Counted from the first letter of the stretch, positions 22,014 to 33,373 are shown. The stretch: DNA of 64,000 nucleotides from Asterias amurensis (GCF_032118995.1 NC_092657.1:3035891-3099890), one strand, 5' to 3'. Notes: generated from the letters alone by a model not told the origin. Numbers and translations: made by a program.

Positions 22014-22200
22014 GACAGCAGTTTAACTGGGCCCCTTGCTTAAGTTTAGCATGGTTGTAGCAATGTTTGTTGCAAGAGAACTTGAATGGACAATTATAGT
22101 CCTTTCACACGAGGTACATTTTGTTAAATTTAACAACCATGCTACAATATTTAGCAAGGGACTCTTGCTAAATTGCTCTCGTGTGAAAGGGGCTATAGAA
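22014..22200. repeat. inverted-repeat element, TTCACACGAG family
   Basis: The ends read CTATTCACACGACAGC and CTCTCGTGTGAAAGGGGC. The interior carries TTTAGCATGGTTGTAGCAAT and its near inverse ACAACCATGCTACAAT. Related pieces are at 44195-44280 and 38370-38515. In copy B the element is split by the insertions at 29044-31624. Confidence 0.7.
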
Positions 22201-22544
22201 AGCAAGGGATTATCAATCGAGATATTGAGAAGGGTTGAGTGAAGGGGCTGGTTTGGTCATCAGAGGTAATGGGACACAATGAAAGACAAAATATGTAAGT
22301 GATATAAATAAGTGATTTATTTTTGTAAGACTTAGAATTTAACTATTACTATTACAATTTTAAGGTTATTATAGACGATGTAACCTCTGACGTCACACGA
22401 AAACCATAACATGATTCGCGCGCATACCGCCGGGCGAAACCTTTGTGTTTTGGCAGCCAGCTAGAAAGTGTACGCAATCTTACTGTGACTGCGCAACTCA
22501 GTGCCCGGCGAAACATGACGTATAGAGTGTTTTGTCAACAGAGG

Positions 22545-22860
22545 GTTAGGTAGCCTTGCTCCAGGCAGTTGCATTATTCGCTCCGAAAAGACGCAGTTGT
22601 AAACCCAACCGTAAACACTGTGCGTATAGTGTGTGTAAATCACACCGCACGAACCAGCAGTTTACACTGTCATATCGCTCAACACCTGTCGTACGACTAC
22701 TGTGCACAAGTCATCCGCACTCGTACCACTTTTCCGCATGCGTGCCTCCGGGGGGGGGGGGGGGGGGGGTATTGTGTCATGCGATGTGGTTACACACGTT
22801 ATTTACAGTGTATACGGGTGGGTTATTACAGCGGCGGTCTTTTTCGGAGTGAATAGTTTG
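22545..22860. mobile_element. long-TIR element, ATTCGCTCCGAAAA ends, copy A
   Basis: Inverse arms: ATTCGCTCCGAAAAGAC at the left and GTCTTTTTCGGAGTGAAT at the right, plus mirrored AACCCAACCGT / ACGGGTGGGTT blocks. A 20-bp poly-G tract lies at 22749-22769. The right outermost sequence is deleted here; it is kept in copy B (31975-32318). I recognise no transposase. Confidence 0.7.
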
Positions 22861-22861
22861 A

Positions 22862-22945
22862 CTAGGTAGCCATTGGTAGATTACCGGTACGTTAATCCGT
22901 AAGGTCGTTGGTGCAAGGCCCGCTCCAGTCAATTTTTCTGTGTTC
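22862..22945 (+). mobile_element. SINE 3' part
   Basis: TTAATCCGTAAGGTCGTTGG resembles the B-box flank of the tRNA-type SINEs. The following CCAGTCAATTTTTCTGTGTT and TTCAACC match the tail seen at 49545-49570. The B box itself is degraded. The duplicate is at 32325-32415. Confidence 0.5.
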
Positions 22946-23777
22946 AACCAAAATTCTTTAAAATCTACCAAGCAGTCAGTTTCCCTTGTGGTTTATTACT
23001 TAATATTATAGGTTTTCTCGGTCAATTTCGGGAAATGAGCAGCCAATTTCATTTTCATGCGTTCGAATTAAAGCCGTGTTGCCTCTCCAGTTGTTAGTGC
23101 GTTTTAAATTTAGAATTCGGACATTCAATTTCGTTTTAAGTCCAGTCAAATTCCTTTAAAACTCTGTTCAATTTAGCGTACCGTGATTCTTTTTCGTGAC
23201 ACACACGCCTCAAGAAACGTCTGCGAATTTGAATGCTGCGTGATGAATTGTTAACACTTTTTAGAAATAGTATTTAACCTTACTTAACACAATTGCATTT
23301 ATGAAGCGCTTTAAAACTGTTTCAAAGCGCTGTTTCAACTCTTTTAAATTTACTTAAAAATAATTGTCTTTATTTTGATGTATGTCAACATTAGATTATA
23401 ATGAATAAACACAAAACTCACATTTTCAATGGCTTTTATTTTAACATTCAGTGATTACTGTGTGTAAGTGTGTGGACATTGTAGTATTGTGAATAATAAA
23501 CTCTTTTTTGGGGGGGGGGGCGGGGGGGGGCGTGTAACCGCGGTAACGTTTTTCCACAGATTAATTTTATCGCGTACAGCTACATTTATATAGGATCGAA
23601 CGGTTTCAAAAGCAGAGTGTGTACTCTACCATTAAATAGTGTGTCACCTTTTAAAAATATTTAATTGGCATAATTTTGATGTTGTTTAAACTTGAGTTTA
23701 AATAAGGTCTGGCGTTCGACCATAGCAGCGTCTTTTTAGAAGGCTTCATAACAACACAATACTCAGAAGCAGACATC
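22946..23777. other. no gene; duplicated intergenic sequence with poly-G tract
   Basis: AT-rich sequence repeated in copy B. A G-rich run lies at 23508-23530. The TTAA at 23311-23314 is the unoccupied equivalent of the insertion site at 32771-33373. Confidence 0.55.
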
Positions 23778-24021
23778 TGGCCCAATTTCAAAGAGCTGCT
23801 TAGGCACAAATTAAGTTAAGCAGAATCTGCTTAGTAAAATTAGATAACCGGAAAAGACTCCACTCAATTGTTTTGCTTAAAAGTAAACAGCAGCTAAATA
23901 CCACTCACAAGCAATGTATAATGGAATGACATTTTTGGCCAGTAACATGTGTAAAATAGATAAGCTATTTACGTGCTTAAGCAAATTCTGTGCTTAAGAA
24001 GCTCAATGAAATTGGCCCAGG
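23778..24021. repeat. inverted-repeat element, ATTTCATAGAGCTGC family
   Basis: It begins GGCCCAATTTCAAAGAGCTG and ends AAGCTCAATGAAATTGGCCC. The duplicate is at 33807-34025, where the right end is deleted. The following 24030-24604 contains three related GATATC..TTTTTAGT blocks and no gene. Confidence 0.7.
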
Positions 24022-26168
24022 TGTAACAGAAGCGGCCAAGTGGAAAACGTAAAAGCAAGAGATAAACAATAAACAAAAGGATCACAAAGAAGGGGCTGGT
24101 TTACCGAAAGAGGTTGGAACACAAAAGACACAAATTCAATGGTGTGAAAAGGGAGAAGAGAGTACTTAATTAGTGAATAAAAGGACTAAAGAAATGGGGG
24201 TGTATTTGTGGGGAAAGGATATCACCTTTTTAGTATGAAAAGGGAAACTAAAAAAAGTTAATTAGTGATTGCAGCATTCTAAAATTGAATGTCCACAAAA
24301 GGGGGATTTCTGGGGACAGGATATCACCTTTTTAGTCTGAAAGGGAGAAGAAAGTACGTTTAATTAGTAAACTCGGCAGACTAAAAAGGGGGATATCTGT
24401 AGGGAGGAAAAGGATATCCCTTTTTTAGTCTGCCTCATTCACAACTTAATTACTTTCTTCCCCATCTTCCTATCATAAATTTTGTCTTTTGTGTTCCCAT
24501 CCTTTCGTAATCAAAACATCCACTTCCCCCTTTTCATCCTCTCCCTCGCTTGTTCTGTTTTCCCCATTTCTTTTATCTCTGTTTTTTTTGTTTAGCAAAT
24601 GACAGACTACCACAGACTACCACTAGAAAATACAATACAGCAACGTTCCAAACCAGCATAATAAACACTATGAAACAAAAATATAATAACTAATTCCAAG
24701 CAAATCTATTATAACTCTCTTAATTTAATGTATATAACCCCACAAAAAGTGTAGTTAGTGGGCTCACGTTTCGTCGACCCAGCTATAGCAGCGTCTTTTA
24801 CGAAGGCTTTCAGCACAACTGGGCCAAATTTCATGCAATTTCTTCCTTGAAATAAAAACACTGTTTTATTTATCACTGAAGAAATTTCGGATTACCAACC
24901 AAAATTTATATTTGCTGCATATTGCTTGTTACTGGTATTCAGCTGTTGTTTGCTTATCCTGAAAATCACGGTCGTGGAAATTTGGTTGGTAATCCTGTTT
25001 TTATCGAAGGCAAAAAATTCATGCTAAGCAAATTGTTGTGCTTAGCAGATCTATGAAATTGGGACGTAGTGTAAAGGCGGTAAAGTAGAAAGAGATGAAA
25101 ACACACAGAAACAGCAAGAGATGAACAATAATTAAAAGGGTGACAAGAAGGGGGCTGGTTTACCGGAAGAGGTTCATGGAACACAAAAGACAAAAAGCCA
25201 ATGGTGTGAAACGGGAGAAGAAAGTAATTAATAAGTTAACGCAGCACTTTAAAAAGGGGGATGTGGGGAGAAAAATGATATCCTGTTTTTCAGTCGTCCT
25301 CATTCACAACGTAAGTACTTTCTTCTCAATCTTCCTATGATTTTGGTATTTTTTTGTGTCCAACTTCTCGTGAGCAAAACACCCACTTCCCTCTTTGTCC
25401 CCCTCTTTATTGTTCATCCCCGTTTTCCTGTGTGCTTTATCATCTCTTTCCCCACCACTGTCCACTAGAAAATATTGAAAAGAAAGTAATTAATTAGCGA
25501 ACGCGGCACTATAAAAAGGGAGATATTTAAGTGTATGTGGGGGGGGGGGGTAATGATATCCTATTTTTCAGTCTACCTCATTCACAACTTAATTACTTTC
25601 GTGAATCTTCCCATTGTTAATTTTGGTCTTTTGTAATCTCAACCTCTCGTGAGCAAAACATCAACTTCCCTTTGTCTCCCCCTTCATTGTTCATGCCCCA
25701 CTTTCTCTCTCTCATCTCTTTCCAATTGGCTGTTTCTGTTACATCACTATGGTCGAACACGTCAGCCACTTTTTGTTTGTAATTAGGCCTATATACCATA
25801 ATGTCCTTTTGGAAAGCAGTTTGAAGTACCTATTCCATTAATTAAGAAAGTGGGGAAAGCACACTTTATCAATGGCTTCAAAACTTCACTCATCCAAGGC
25901 CAATTTTAGAACGATGAAAAATATGGCATGGTGATCCACATACAACCCAAAAAGTGTGCAACATTTGAAACAGTGCTTGTTGCTGGAGATGCGTCTCCGA
26001 GCCGAGTCCGTTTACTTGTAGGCTTCACTGTAAGTTTATGTATGAAAATGTAAATATTCAATTCAATTCAATTCAATAACACGGCTCGCAGTTAAAAACT
26101 GAATTGCACATGTCAACATCATGTTTAAAAAATACAGGGCTCTTCAGATGCCAGGAAACAACGTCATA

Positions 26169-26199
26169 CCATGGAGCAAACTAGTTTATTGCTCCATGG
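26169..26199. repeat. 31-bp micro-palindrome, duplicate copy
   Basis: Duplicate of 19674-19704 with one change in the centre (TTTATT instead of TTTGTT). Confidence 0.7.
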
Positions 26200-26200
26200 C

Positions 26201-26359
26201 CATATACGCCTATCTTAATATTCATGTATGACGTCACAATTCTAACCCAAAGTGAGGTCAATGGCGCACGTCACGTCACCAGTACAGTGGCTGCACCGAT
26301 GGCCTCGTTTTGGGTTAGAGTGGTGACGTCATGCATGAATATTAAGAGAGGCGTATGTG
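26201..26359. repeat. palindromic element, complete copy
   Basis: Both arms are present: ATACGCCTATCTTAATATTC at the left and GAATATTAAGAGAGGCGTAT at the right, each with a TGACGTCA site. The sequence 26360-26684 that follows has no counterpart in copy A. Confidence 0.7.
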
Positions 26360-26975
26360 CTATGAAATTTATATTCAAGATATTTGTTGATATCCTCAAC
26401 TTCGTCTCCCAAGTCAACCAACCGATAAACGTGTAGGGCGCCCTCACACGAGATTGTGCCATCGCACAGTAGGTCTTTCGTACGGACAAGGCTACATGTG
26501 ACACGGCCTAATCAATGGTGATCATAATAATTATAGTGTTAAGACAGTCCCGATGCATTTTTTTTTTTAAGACTAATGATGAAAAAACGGGGCTGTCAGA
26601 GTAAAGCTGTACACAATCAGGTTTCATACAAGTGCTACCGCCAACAACATAGTCTGGCCCGAAGATTACTCTGACGTCACACTTCGAGGCTCGTGAATTT
26701 CACCAGAAATCTGCCTGAGTTGAGCCTATGTCAATATCCTGATGGTCACGCGGTACGGATGTACCGTTAATCTTGCATTCATTCCGCAGTCAAATTACAC
26801 GTACTGTTACATTATAAACATCATTATATGGATGTACATGTACTAATAATGCCATGTACGTTGTGTCCAATTATCACTGGTTCTGTAAAACCAATACTTC
26901 TGTATTGCGGGTGAGGACAGGGGACCAGCTATGGTATAGCCAAGCTATGTGGGTCTGACCAATACGCAATGTTGT

Positions 26976-27170
26976 AGCTCTACTATAAAAGCCAATAAGC
27001 CTCTAAGTCACCTAATGTTTGCAGCCAATAAAAGTGTTAGTTTGCCAGTTGCTGCTATAATAGGCTGGTACTAAAGCGATGACGTCAGAGTCTTCATGGT
27101 ATCTAATTTCACAAATTTAGCAGAGCCTTTATAGTCCTATGTTAGAGCTCAACGATCTCACAGTCGCCAC
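26976..27170 (+). promoter_or_regulatory. putative promoter of FREP-like gene B
   Basis: Nearly identical to the region before gene A, with TATAAAAG, TATAATAGG, TGACGTCA at 27080-27087 and the doubled ACGATCTCACAGTCGCC. Both genes may therefore respond to the same signals. Confidence 0.45.
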
Positions 27171-27362
27171 GATCTCACAGTCGCCCAGCAAGAGACGTTA
27201 CACACACACAAACTGACAACAAACGTTTTCTACGGAGGATGAAAAATTCATATCTTATGAAGACGAAGTTATTTGTTGACACCCTTGGGTTTGAACAACT
27301 TCTTAGCAAACAACAATTAACTCACTTCATAGCCACATAACTGTAACATTGCTAAGATCACC

Positions 27363-28346
27363 ATGAAATATATCGTAGCCGTCTTTATGTTGGTTTGCTT
27401 GATGATACAATATGGCCAGTGTGAGCGATTTACTTCAACGCTGTATGGCGCTACCAACCGAGCCTTACTGAATCATGGGTTTCGGTGGAAGACTGCATCT
27501 TCTCCTGTGATCTGTGGGCGAGACTGCTCTATGGATCCACAGTGTGCATCATTCAACTACCAAACAGATAACCATGTTTGCGAATTGAATAATATCACCA
27601 GAGCAGAAAACCCTGGTTACTTTATCGAATCGCAAGGAAGTGTCTACTATGATGAAAAGGCGGACACTCTTTCGTTTATTGTTCCCGGTTTAAAGAGTGG
27701 CAGCAGTTGTATGGAGTTGTATCAAGCTGGTTACCGAAGCAATGGTTTATACAACATCTTTCCTACAAGTCTGACTGATGGGTTACAAGTTTACTGTGAT
27801 ATGGAGACAGATGGAGGAGGCTGGATCGTGTTTCAGAGGAGACAAGATGGCTCTGTTGACTTCAACCGTACCTGGGCCGAATATCAATCTGGGTTTGGTG
27901 ATCTACAGAATGAGTTCTGGCTGGGGAATGACATCCTGCGTGACCTTACTGGATCAGGTCAATGGCAACTCAGAGTAGATATGGAAGATTGGCCGTCCAA
28001 CACTTCGTGGGCTTCTTATGGTGAGTTTGCTGTTACAGGTGACGAGTACACTCTCCATGTTGGTTCATATGATGCTCAGAGTACAGCAGGTGATTCAATG
28101 ACACTTCATAATGGCCAATCATTCTCAACAAAGGATCAGGACAATGATGCAATGTCTGCTGGTTACAATTGTGCCAAGGTACATGAAGGTGCCTGGTGGT
28201 TCAATCGGTGCTTTTCTGCTCATCTGAACGGTAAATATTATCCACAGGGAGATGTGTCACCTTCACAGGGAATACAATGGGGCCACTGGAAAGGATATCA
28301 CTACTCCCTGAAGAAATGCAGCATGAAAATACGGCAAGTTATGTAA
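27363..28346 (+). CDS. secreted PAN plus fibrinogen-domain protein B (FREP-like lectin)
   Basis: Single open frame, 327 aa, with the same layout as protein A: signal peptide 1-20, PAN-like domain to about 100, fibrinogen C-terminal domain from about 107. The first 210 residues differ from A by a single residue (N131 for T). After residue 210 there are 18 replacements. The loop after DQDND has five additional residues, AMSAG, giving the spacing I expect for the calcium loop of ficolin-type domains. The pocket motif reads WWFNRC followed by FSAHLNG, where A reads WWFNDC and LYAHLNG. The C-terminus is RQVM instead of RQVW. A secreted recognition lectin is inferred from the family. Confidence 0.95.
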   Translation: MKYIVAVFMLVCLMIQYGQCERFTSTLYGATNRALLNHGFRWKTASSPVICGRDCSMDPQCASFNYQTDNHVCELNNITRAENPGYFIESQGSVYYDEKADTLSFIVPGLKSGSSCMELYQAGYRSNGLYNIFPTSLTDGLQVYCDMETDGGGWIVFQRRQDGSVDFNRTWAEYQSGFGDLQNEFWLGNDILRDLTGSGQWQLRVDMEDWPSNTSWASYGEFAVTGDEYTLHVGSYDAQSTAGDSMTLHNGQSFSTKDQDNDAMSAGYNCAKVHEGAWWFNRCFSAHLNGKYYPQGDVSPSQGIQWGHWKGYHYSLKKCSMKIRQVM

Positions 28347-28742
28347 CTATCAACTCATTGACCAGGGACAGGAAATAAAATGGACTGGAGTGGGGAGTCC
28401 CTCAAGAAATGCAGCATGAAAATACGGCAAGTTTGGTAATACTATCAATTACTCATCATTGACCAGGGGCAGGGAATAAAATGGAATACTGGACTGGGGA
28501 GTCCCTCAAGAAATGCAGCATGAACATACGGCAAGTTTGGTAACACTATCAACTCATCATTGACCGGGGGCAGGAAATAAAATGGACTGGAGTGGGGAGT
28601 CCCTCAAGAAATGCAGCATGAAAATACGGCAAGTTTGGTAACACTATCAACTCATCATTGACCAGGGGCAGGGAATAAAATGGAAAACTTGAGTGGGGAT
28701 TGTTACTATCTCAAGAAATGCAGCATAGGCCTACGGCAAGTT
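28347..28742 (+). repeat. tandem partial copies of the FREP-like gene 3' end (four units)
   Basis: Same array type as after gene A, but with four units. Blocks of KKCSMKIRQVW-type sequence end at about 28438, 28543 and 28641. One diverged block (CATAGGCCTACGGCAAG) ends at about 28742. The diverged last unit is shared with copy A, so the middle units differ in number. Each carries AATAAA. Confidence 0.8.
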
Positions 28743-29043
28743 ATATAAACTCAAACTCTGTAGCAAGGGTTGTTGGAACATGAATTGATTGACTTGTTGA
28801 ACTGGAAGGTTATTTTCACTGCTGTATCAAAAATATTCAATGTCAGAGTGTTTAGGTAAGGATTTGTTTAAAAAAATGTTCCTTCTTCTTAGTAAATTAT
28901 TTAATTGACTTAATTTAAATGTAGGCCCTATGTAAGCCTTTGATTAAAAAAAATGTAGTTAGTGGTCTGACGTTCCGACCTTAATGTATACTGGTGTAAA
29001 ACATTTATTCGTAGAAAGAGATGAAAGCACACTAACGTGCTAA

Positions 29044-30843
29044 TAGTGATCATTCGTTTTACACGTTCAAAGCACCGTCGCACGTCCAGATCTTGCCAAT
29101 GCCCAATCACAAGCTCGATACTGAAGGCTCCACCCTACTCGGACCGTTGTCTTTGTTAAACGCTATACATATTCATGTTATTCAATAGAGCAGGAGAGCT
29201 GGAGGCATGTGTGTAAGCCCCAGGAAAATTCTCTTATTGTCTGCTCCTTGTAAAGCATGCAGGTAGCGGACATTCACTCACAAGGTGATGTTAGCATTCA
29301 TTGCTAAGCAAGCAGGGTGTGTAAAAAACATGCAACAATATCCTATACAGTATAATACCACTACTTGTGAGCTCAATCCAACATGTGCAAGTCCCTTTGG
29401 TTGGGCAGTTGGATCCTAACAATGTAGGTGTGCTCAACTTGTAAAGAGAAGGTCTGCTGTTCACATTCAAATAAGATTACGTTCGTCTGTGATGATATTC
29501 AGGTCGACTGTTCACATTCAAATAAGATTACGTTCATCTGTAATGATATTCAGGACTGCTGTTCACATTCAAATAAGATAACGTTCATCTGTAATGATAT
29601 TCAGGACTGCTGTTCACATTCAAATAAGATAACGTTCATCTGTAATGATATTCAGGACTGCTGTTCACATTCAAATAAGATAACGTTCATCTGTAATGAT
29701 ATTCAGGACTGCTGTTCACATTCAAATAAGATTACGTTCGTCTGTGATGATATTCAGGTCGACTGTTCACATTCAAATAAGATTACGTTCATCTGTAATG
29801 ATATTCAGGACTGCTGTTCACATTCAAATAAGATTACGTTCATCTGTAATGATATTCAGGACTGCTGTTCACATTCAAATAAGATAACGTTCATCTGTAA
29901 TGATATTCAGGACTGCTGTTCACATTCAAATAAGATAACGTTCATCTGTAATGATATTCAGGACTGCTGTTCACATTCAAATAAGATTACGTTCGTCTGT
30001 AATGATATTCAGGACTGCTGTTCACATTCAAATAAGATTACGTTCATCTGTAATGATATTCAGGACTGCTGTTCACATTCAAATAAGATTACGTTCATCT
30101 GTAATGATATTCAGGACTGCTGTTCACATTCAAATAAGATAACGTTCATCTGTAATGATGTTCAGGACTGCTGTTCACATTCAAACAAGATTAGTTGGTC
30201 ACTTACAAAATTATATTCCTTTTTTCTTCTCTTTTTAAACCCTACTTTGAGTGATCACTACTGGATTTTGGAGATTCAATCCAACATCTGAGTGATATGA
30301 ATATGGTGTTTTTGTGTTTGCACATAATAACAGTAAGTAAGGACGCTGGAGTATCAGCTTTAACAGTTAAAAATAAATCCTTATGTTATTCGGCCACAGT
30401 GACACCCAACATACTTCACCCGGCCCCTTCTTAACATACATTTTTTTGCAAAATAGTTTAGGAGGGTACTTAAAAATAATTACAAAATGTTCCCCTTTTC
30501 GCTTTTTCCTTTGATTAAATTTGGCTGGGCACTAGTTGACAACAGCAATTCTTAGTAAATCTTTCCTTAATAATGAATGCTAACACTACACTGTCTTGTG
30601 AGTGATTGTCTGCTACCTGCATGCTTTACAAGGAGCAGACAATAAGAGAATTTTCCTGGGGCTTACACATGCCTCCATCAGCTCTCCTGCCTCTATTGAA
30701 TAACGTATACATGAATATGTATAGCGTTTAACAAAGACAACGGTCCGAGTAGGGTGGAGCCTTCAGTATCCAGCTTGTGATTGGGCATTGGCAAGATCTG
30801 GACGTGCAACGGTGCTTTGAACGTGCAAAACGAATGATCACTA
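29044..30843. mobile_element. 1.8-kb foldback element with about 270-bp inverted arms
   Basis: The left arm (29044-29302) and right arm (30572-30843) are inverse and roughly 94% alike by eye. The outer ends read TAGTGATCATTCG and CGAATGATCACTA. Copy A has only GTGCTATTCACACG at this place, so the insertion followed the duplication. The centre is mostly the 51-bp minisatellite. No transposase frame is seen, so it is non-autonomous. A target-site duplication is not resolved. Confidence 0.88.
29459..30190. repeat. 51-bp minisatellite, 14 units plus a partial unit
   Basis: The unit is 51 bp, so frames stay open across it. One frame reads CSHSNKITFICNDIQD per unit. Variant positions recur every five units (units 1, 6 and 11 carry GTTCGTC; units 1 and 6 also GTCGAC), giving a higher-order period of 255 bp. 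I regard it as non-coding. Confidence 0.92.
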
Positions 30844-30867
30844 GTCACACGACAGCCCCTTGCTTAA

Positions 30868-31624
30868 AGGAACACGTTGCCTTGGATCGGTCGAGTTGGT
30901 CTTTGAAAAGCGTTTTGTGACCGTTTATTATAAAATGCATATGGTTAGAAAGATGATGTAAAAGTAGAATACAATGATCTACACAAATATGCCTCGAAAT
31001 TGCGTGGTTTTCTTTTTACCTCGTCCAATAACACGGTCGGCCATTTACGGGAGTCAAAATTTTGACTCCCATAAAATTAATGGCCGACCGTGATAATTCG
31101 CGACGTAAACAGAAAACCGTGCAATTTTGAGAGATACTTGTGTGGATCATTATATTCTACTCTTAAAGCCATTGGACCCTTTCGGTACAGAAAAAAAAAA
31201 GTTCACAGATTTACAAATAACTTACAGGGTTTACAGAAGGTAGTGGTGAAATACTTCTCTTGAAATATTATTCCATGAAATGCTTTACTTTTTGAGAAAA
31301 CAGTAAAACAATATCAATTCTCGTTAACGAGAATTACGGATTTATTTTAAACACATGTCATGACACGGCGAAACGCGAGGATACAAGGGTGGGTTTTCCC
31401 GTTATTTTCTCCCGACTCCGATGACCGATTAAGCCCAAATTTTCACAGGTTTGTTATTTGATATAGAAGTTGTGATACACGAAGTGTGGGCCTTGGACAA
31501 TACTGTTTACCGAAAGGGTCCAATGGCGTTAAAACATCTTTCTAACCATATTATACATTTCATAACAAACGGTTTCAAACGCTTTTTACAGACCAACTCG
31601 TCCCATCCAAGGCAACGTGTTCCT
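30868..31624. mobile_element. TTAA-flanked MITE, AGGAACACGTTGCC family, hosting a second element
   Basis: TTAA at 30864-30867 and 31625-31628 flank ends AGGAACACGTTGCCTTGG and its inverse. Copy A has a single TTAA at this place (CTTGCTTAAGTTTAG), a clean empty site. The element is a large imperfect palindrome around GTCAAAATTTTGACTCCC. A second element occupies 31167-31528. Confidence 0.92.
31167..31528. mobile_element. nested TTAA-flanked MITE, CCATTGGACCCTTTCGG ends
   Basis: TTAA at 31163-31166 and 31529-31532. The ends are CCATTGGACCCTTTCGGTA and TACCGAAAGGGTCCAATGG. Uninterrupted relatives of the host element (48480-48510) read CTTTTAAAACATC at this point, again one TTAA. The interior has AAGCCCAAATTTTCACAGG, the core of the AGGCAGTGGACAC family. 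Confidence 0.88.
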
Positions 31625-31974
31625 TTAAGTTTAGCATGGTTGTAGCAATGTTTGTTGCAAGAGAACTTGAATGGACAATTATAGTCCTTTCACACAAGAT
31701 ACATACTGTAAAATCTTACAACCATGCTACAATTTAGCAAGGGACTCTTGCTAAATTGCTCTCGTGTGAAAGGGGCTATAGGAAGCAAGGGATTATCAAT
31801 AAAGATATTGAGAAGGGTGGAGTGGAGGGGCTGGCTTGGTCATCATAGGTAATGGGACACAATGCAAGACAAAATTAATATGTAAGTGATATAAATAAGT
31901 AATTTTGTAAGACTTAGAATTTAACTATTACAATGTTAAGGTTATATGGACTAATATGAAATATTATAGGGTTA

Positions 31975-32318
31975 GGTAGCCTTGCTCCAGGCAGTTGCAT
32001 TATTCGCTCTGAAAAGACGCACATATTATGTAAACCCAACCGTATACACTATATGCGTAGTGTGTGTAATCACACAGCACGAACCAGCAGTTTACCCGGT
32101 CATATCGCTCAACACCCGTCGTACGACTACTGCGCACAAGTCATCCGCACTCGTACCACTTTTCCGCATGCGTGCCTCCGGGGGGAGGGGGGGGGGGGGT
32201 CGTGTCGTGCGTTGTGGTTACACACGTTATGCACAGTGTATACGGGTGGTTTATTACAGCGGCGGTCTTTTTTTCGGAGTGAATAGTTCGACTGCCTTGA
32301 GCAAGGCCAAGGGCTAGG
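31975..32318. mobile_element. long-TIR element, ATTCGCTCCGAAAA ends, copy B
   Basis: More complete than its duplicate at 22545-22860: the outer arms GCCTTGCTCCAGGCAGT and ACTGCCTTGAGCAAGGC are also mirrored. The inner arms flank a poly-G run at 32179-32200. Confidence 0.75.
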
Positions 32319-32770
32319 TAGACATTGGTATACAGATTACCGGTACGTCAATCCGTAAGGTCGTTGGTGCAAGGCTCGCTCCAGTCATTTTTTCTGTGTT
32401 CAACCAATATCTTTAAATTCTACCAAGCAGTCAGTTTCCCTTGTGGTTTATTACTTAATATTATAGGTTTTCTCGGTCAATATCGGGAAATGAGCAGCCA
32501 ATTTCATTTTCATGCGTTCGAATTAAAGCCGTGTTGCCTCTCTAGTTGTTAGTGCGTTTTAAATTCTGAATTCGGCCATTCAATTTCGTTTTAAGTCGAG
32601 TCAAGGTCCTTTAAAACTCTGTTCAATTTAGCGCATAGTGATTCTTTTTCGTGACACACACGCCTCAAGAAACGTCTGCGAATTTGAATGCTGCTTTGAT
32701 TAATTGTTAAGACGTTTTAGAAAAAGTATTTAACCTTACTTTAAACGATTGCATTTATAAAGCGCTTTAA

Positions 32771-33373
32771 CCCTCTATCCTGCACCGCCCGAGTTTGCCG
32801 AAATGATTTTCAAGATTCTTGCAGAAAATTACTGGAATCATAGTTCAACATTTACCAAGGCTGATTATTTATAAATAAATGCACAATTTGTGACCCTTTC
32901 AGTGATATTTGTACAAGTCCTTATGGGGGGGGGGGGGGCCAATAAACCCCCCTCGTTAAACGCCTACGGTAGTATTTATGGCGATTATTTTTGCATAACG
33001 ATAAAATGGACACAATAGCTTTTCAAGGCTTTTATCTGGCTCAGTGCTGATTATTTGCGAAGGCGTTACTTTTCAACAATATCACCATAAATGATAAATA
33101 CAGTTTCATTTGTGTTTACTATGAACGTTTTGTTGGGTTAAGAGCTAAAATGATTCCACCATCATTAGCTTCGACAAGTCAACTGTGAAGGGAAGAATAA
33201 ATAATGATCTATAAAAACTAAATGGATTCGCCAATGCGTAGACCTACTAATGCCTACCTAGTTTTATTTGATGTCTCTTTTTATTCTACAAACAAAAGCT
33301 ATATCGAGGTTTCCTCCTACCGCATAATACAGTGTATCGCTTTAGGTAGCTGGGCGGTCCAGTAGCTAAATGG
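32771..33373. mobile_element. 603-bp piggyBac-like non-autonomous element
   Basis: TTAA at 32767-32770 and 33374-33377. The ends CCCTCTATCCTGCACCGCCC and GGGCGGTCCAGTAG..AAATGG are imperfect inverse copies, and the CCC start after TTAA is typical of piggyBac. Copy A reads GCGCTTTAAAACTG with one TTAA at 23311-23314, the exact empty site. No transposase frame is present. Confidence 0.85.

Larger units (their letters stand above)
17689..24604. repeat. segmental duplication, copy A (about 6.9 kb)
   Basis: Starting at CAGACTACCACT, the sequence is repeated in the same order at 24613-34605, including the FREP-like gene, its promoter, its 3' array and the following repeats. Copy A has about 460 bp (roughly 18907-19370) absent from copy B. 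It lacks the insertions found in B at 26341-26684, 29044-30843, 30868-31624 and 32771-33373. Confidence 0.92.

Noticed and set aside
29428-30291. 287-codon open frame with a Cys/His-containing 17-residue repeat
   Set aside because: The repeat unit is 51 bp, so any frame lacking a stop in one unit stays open throughout. A second frame is open too. It lies in a non-autonomous foldback element with no start context or splice signals.
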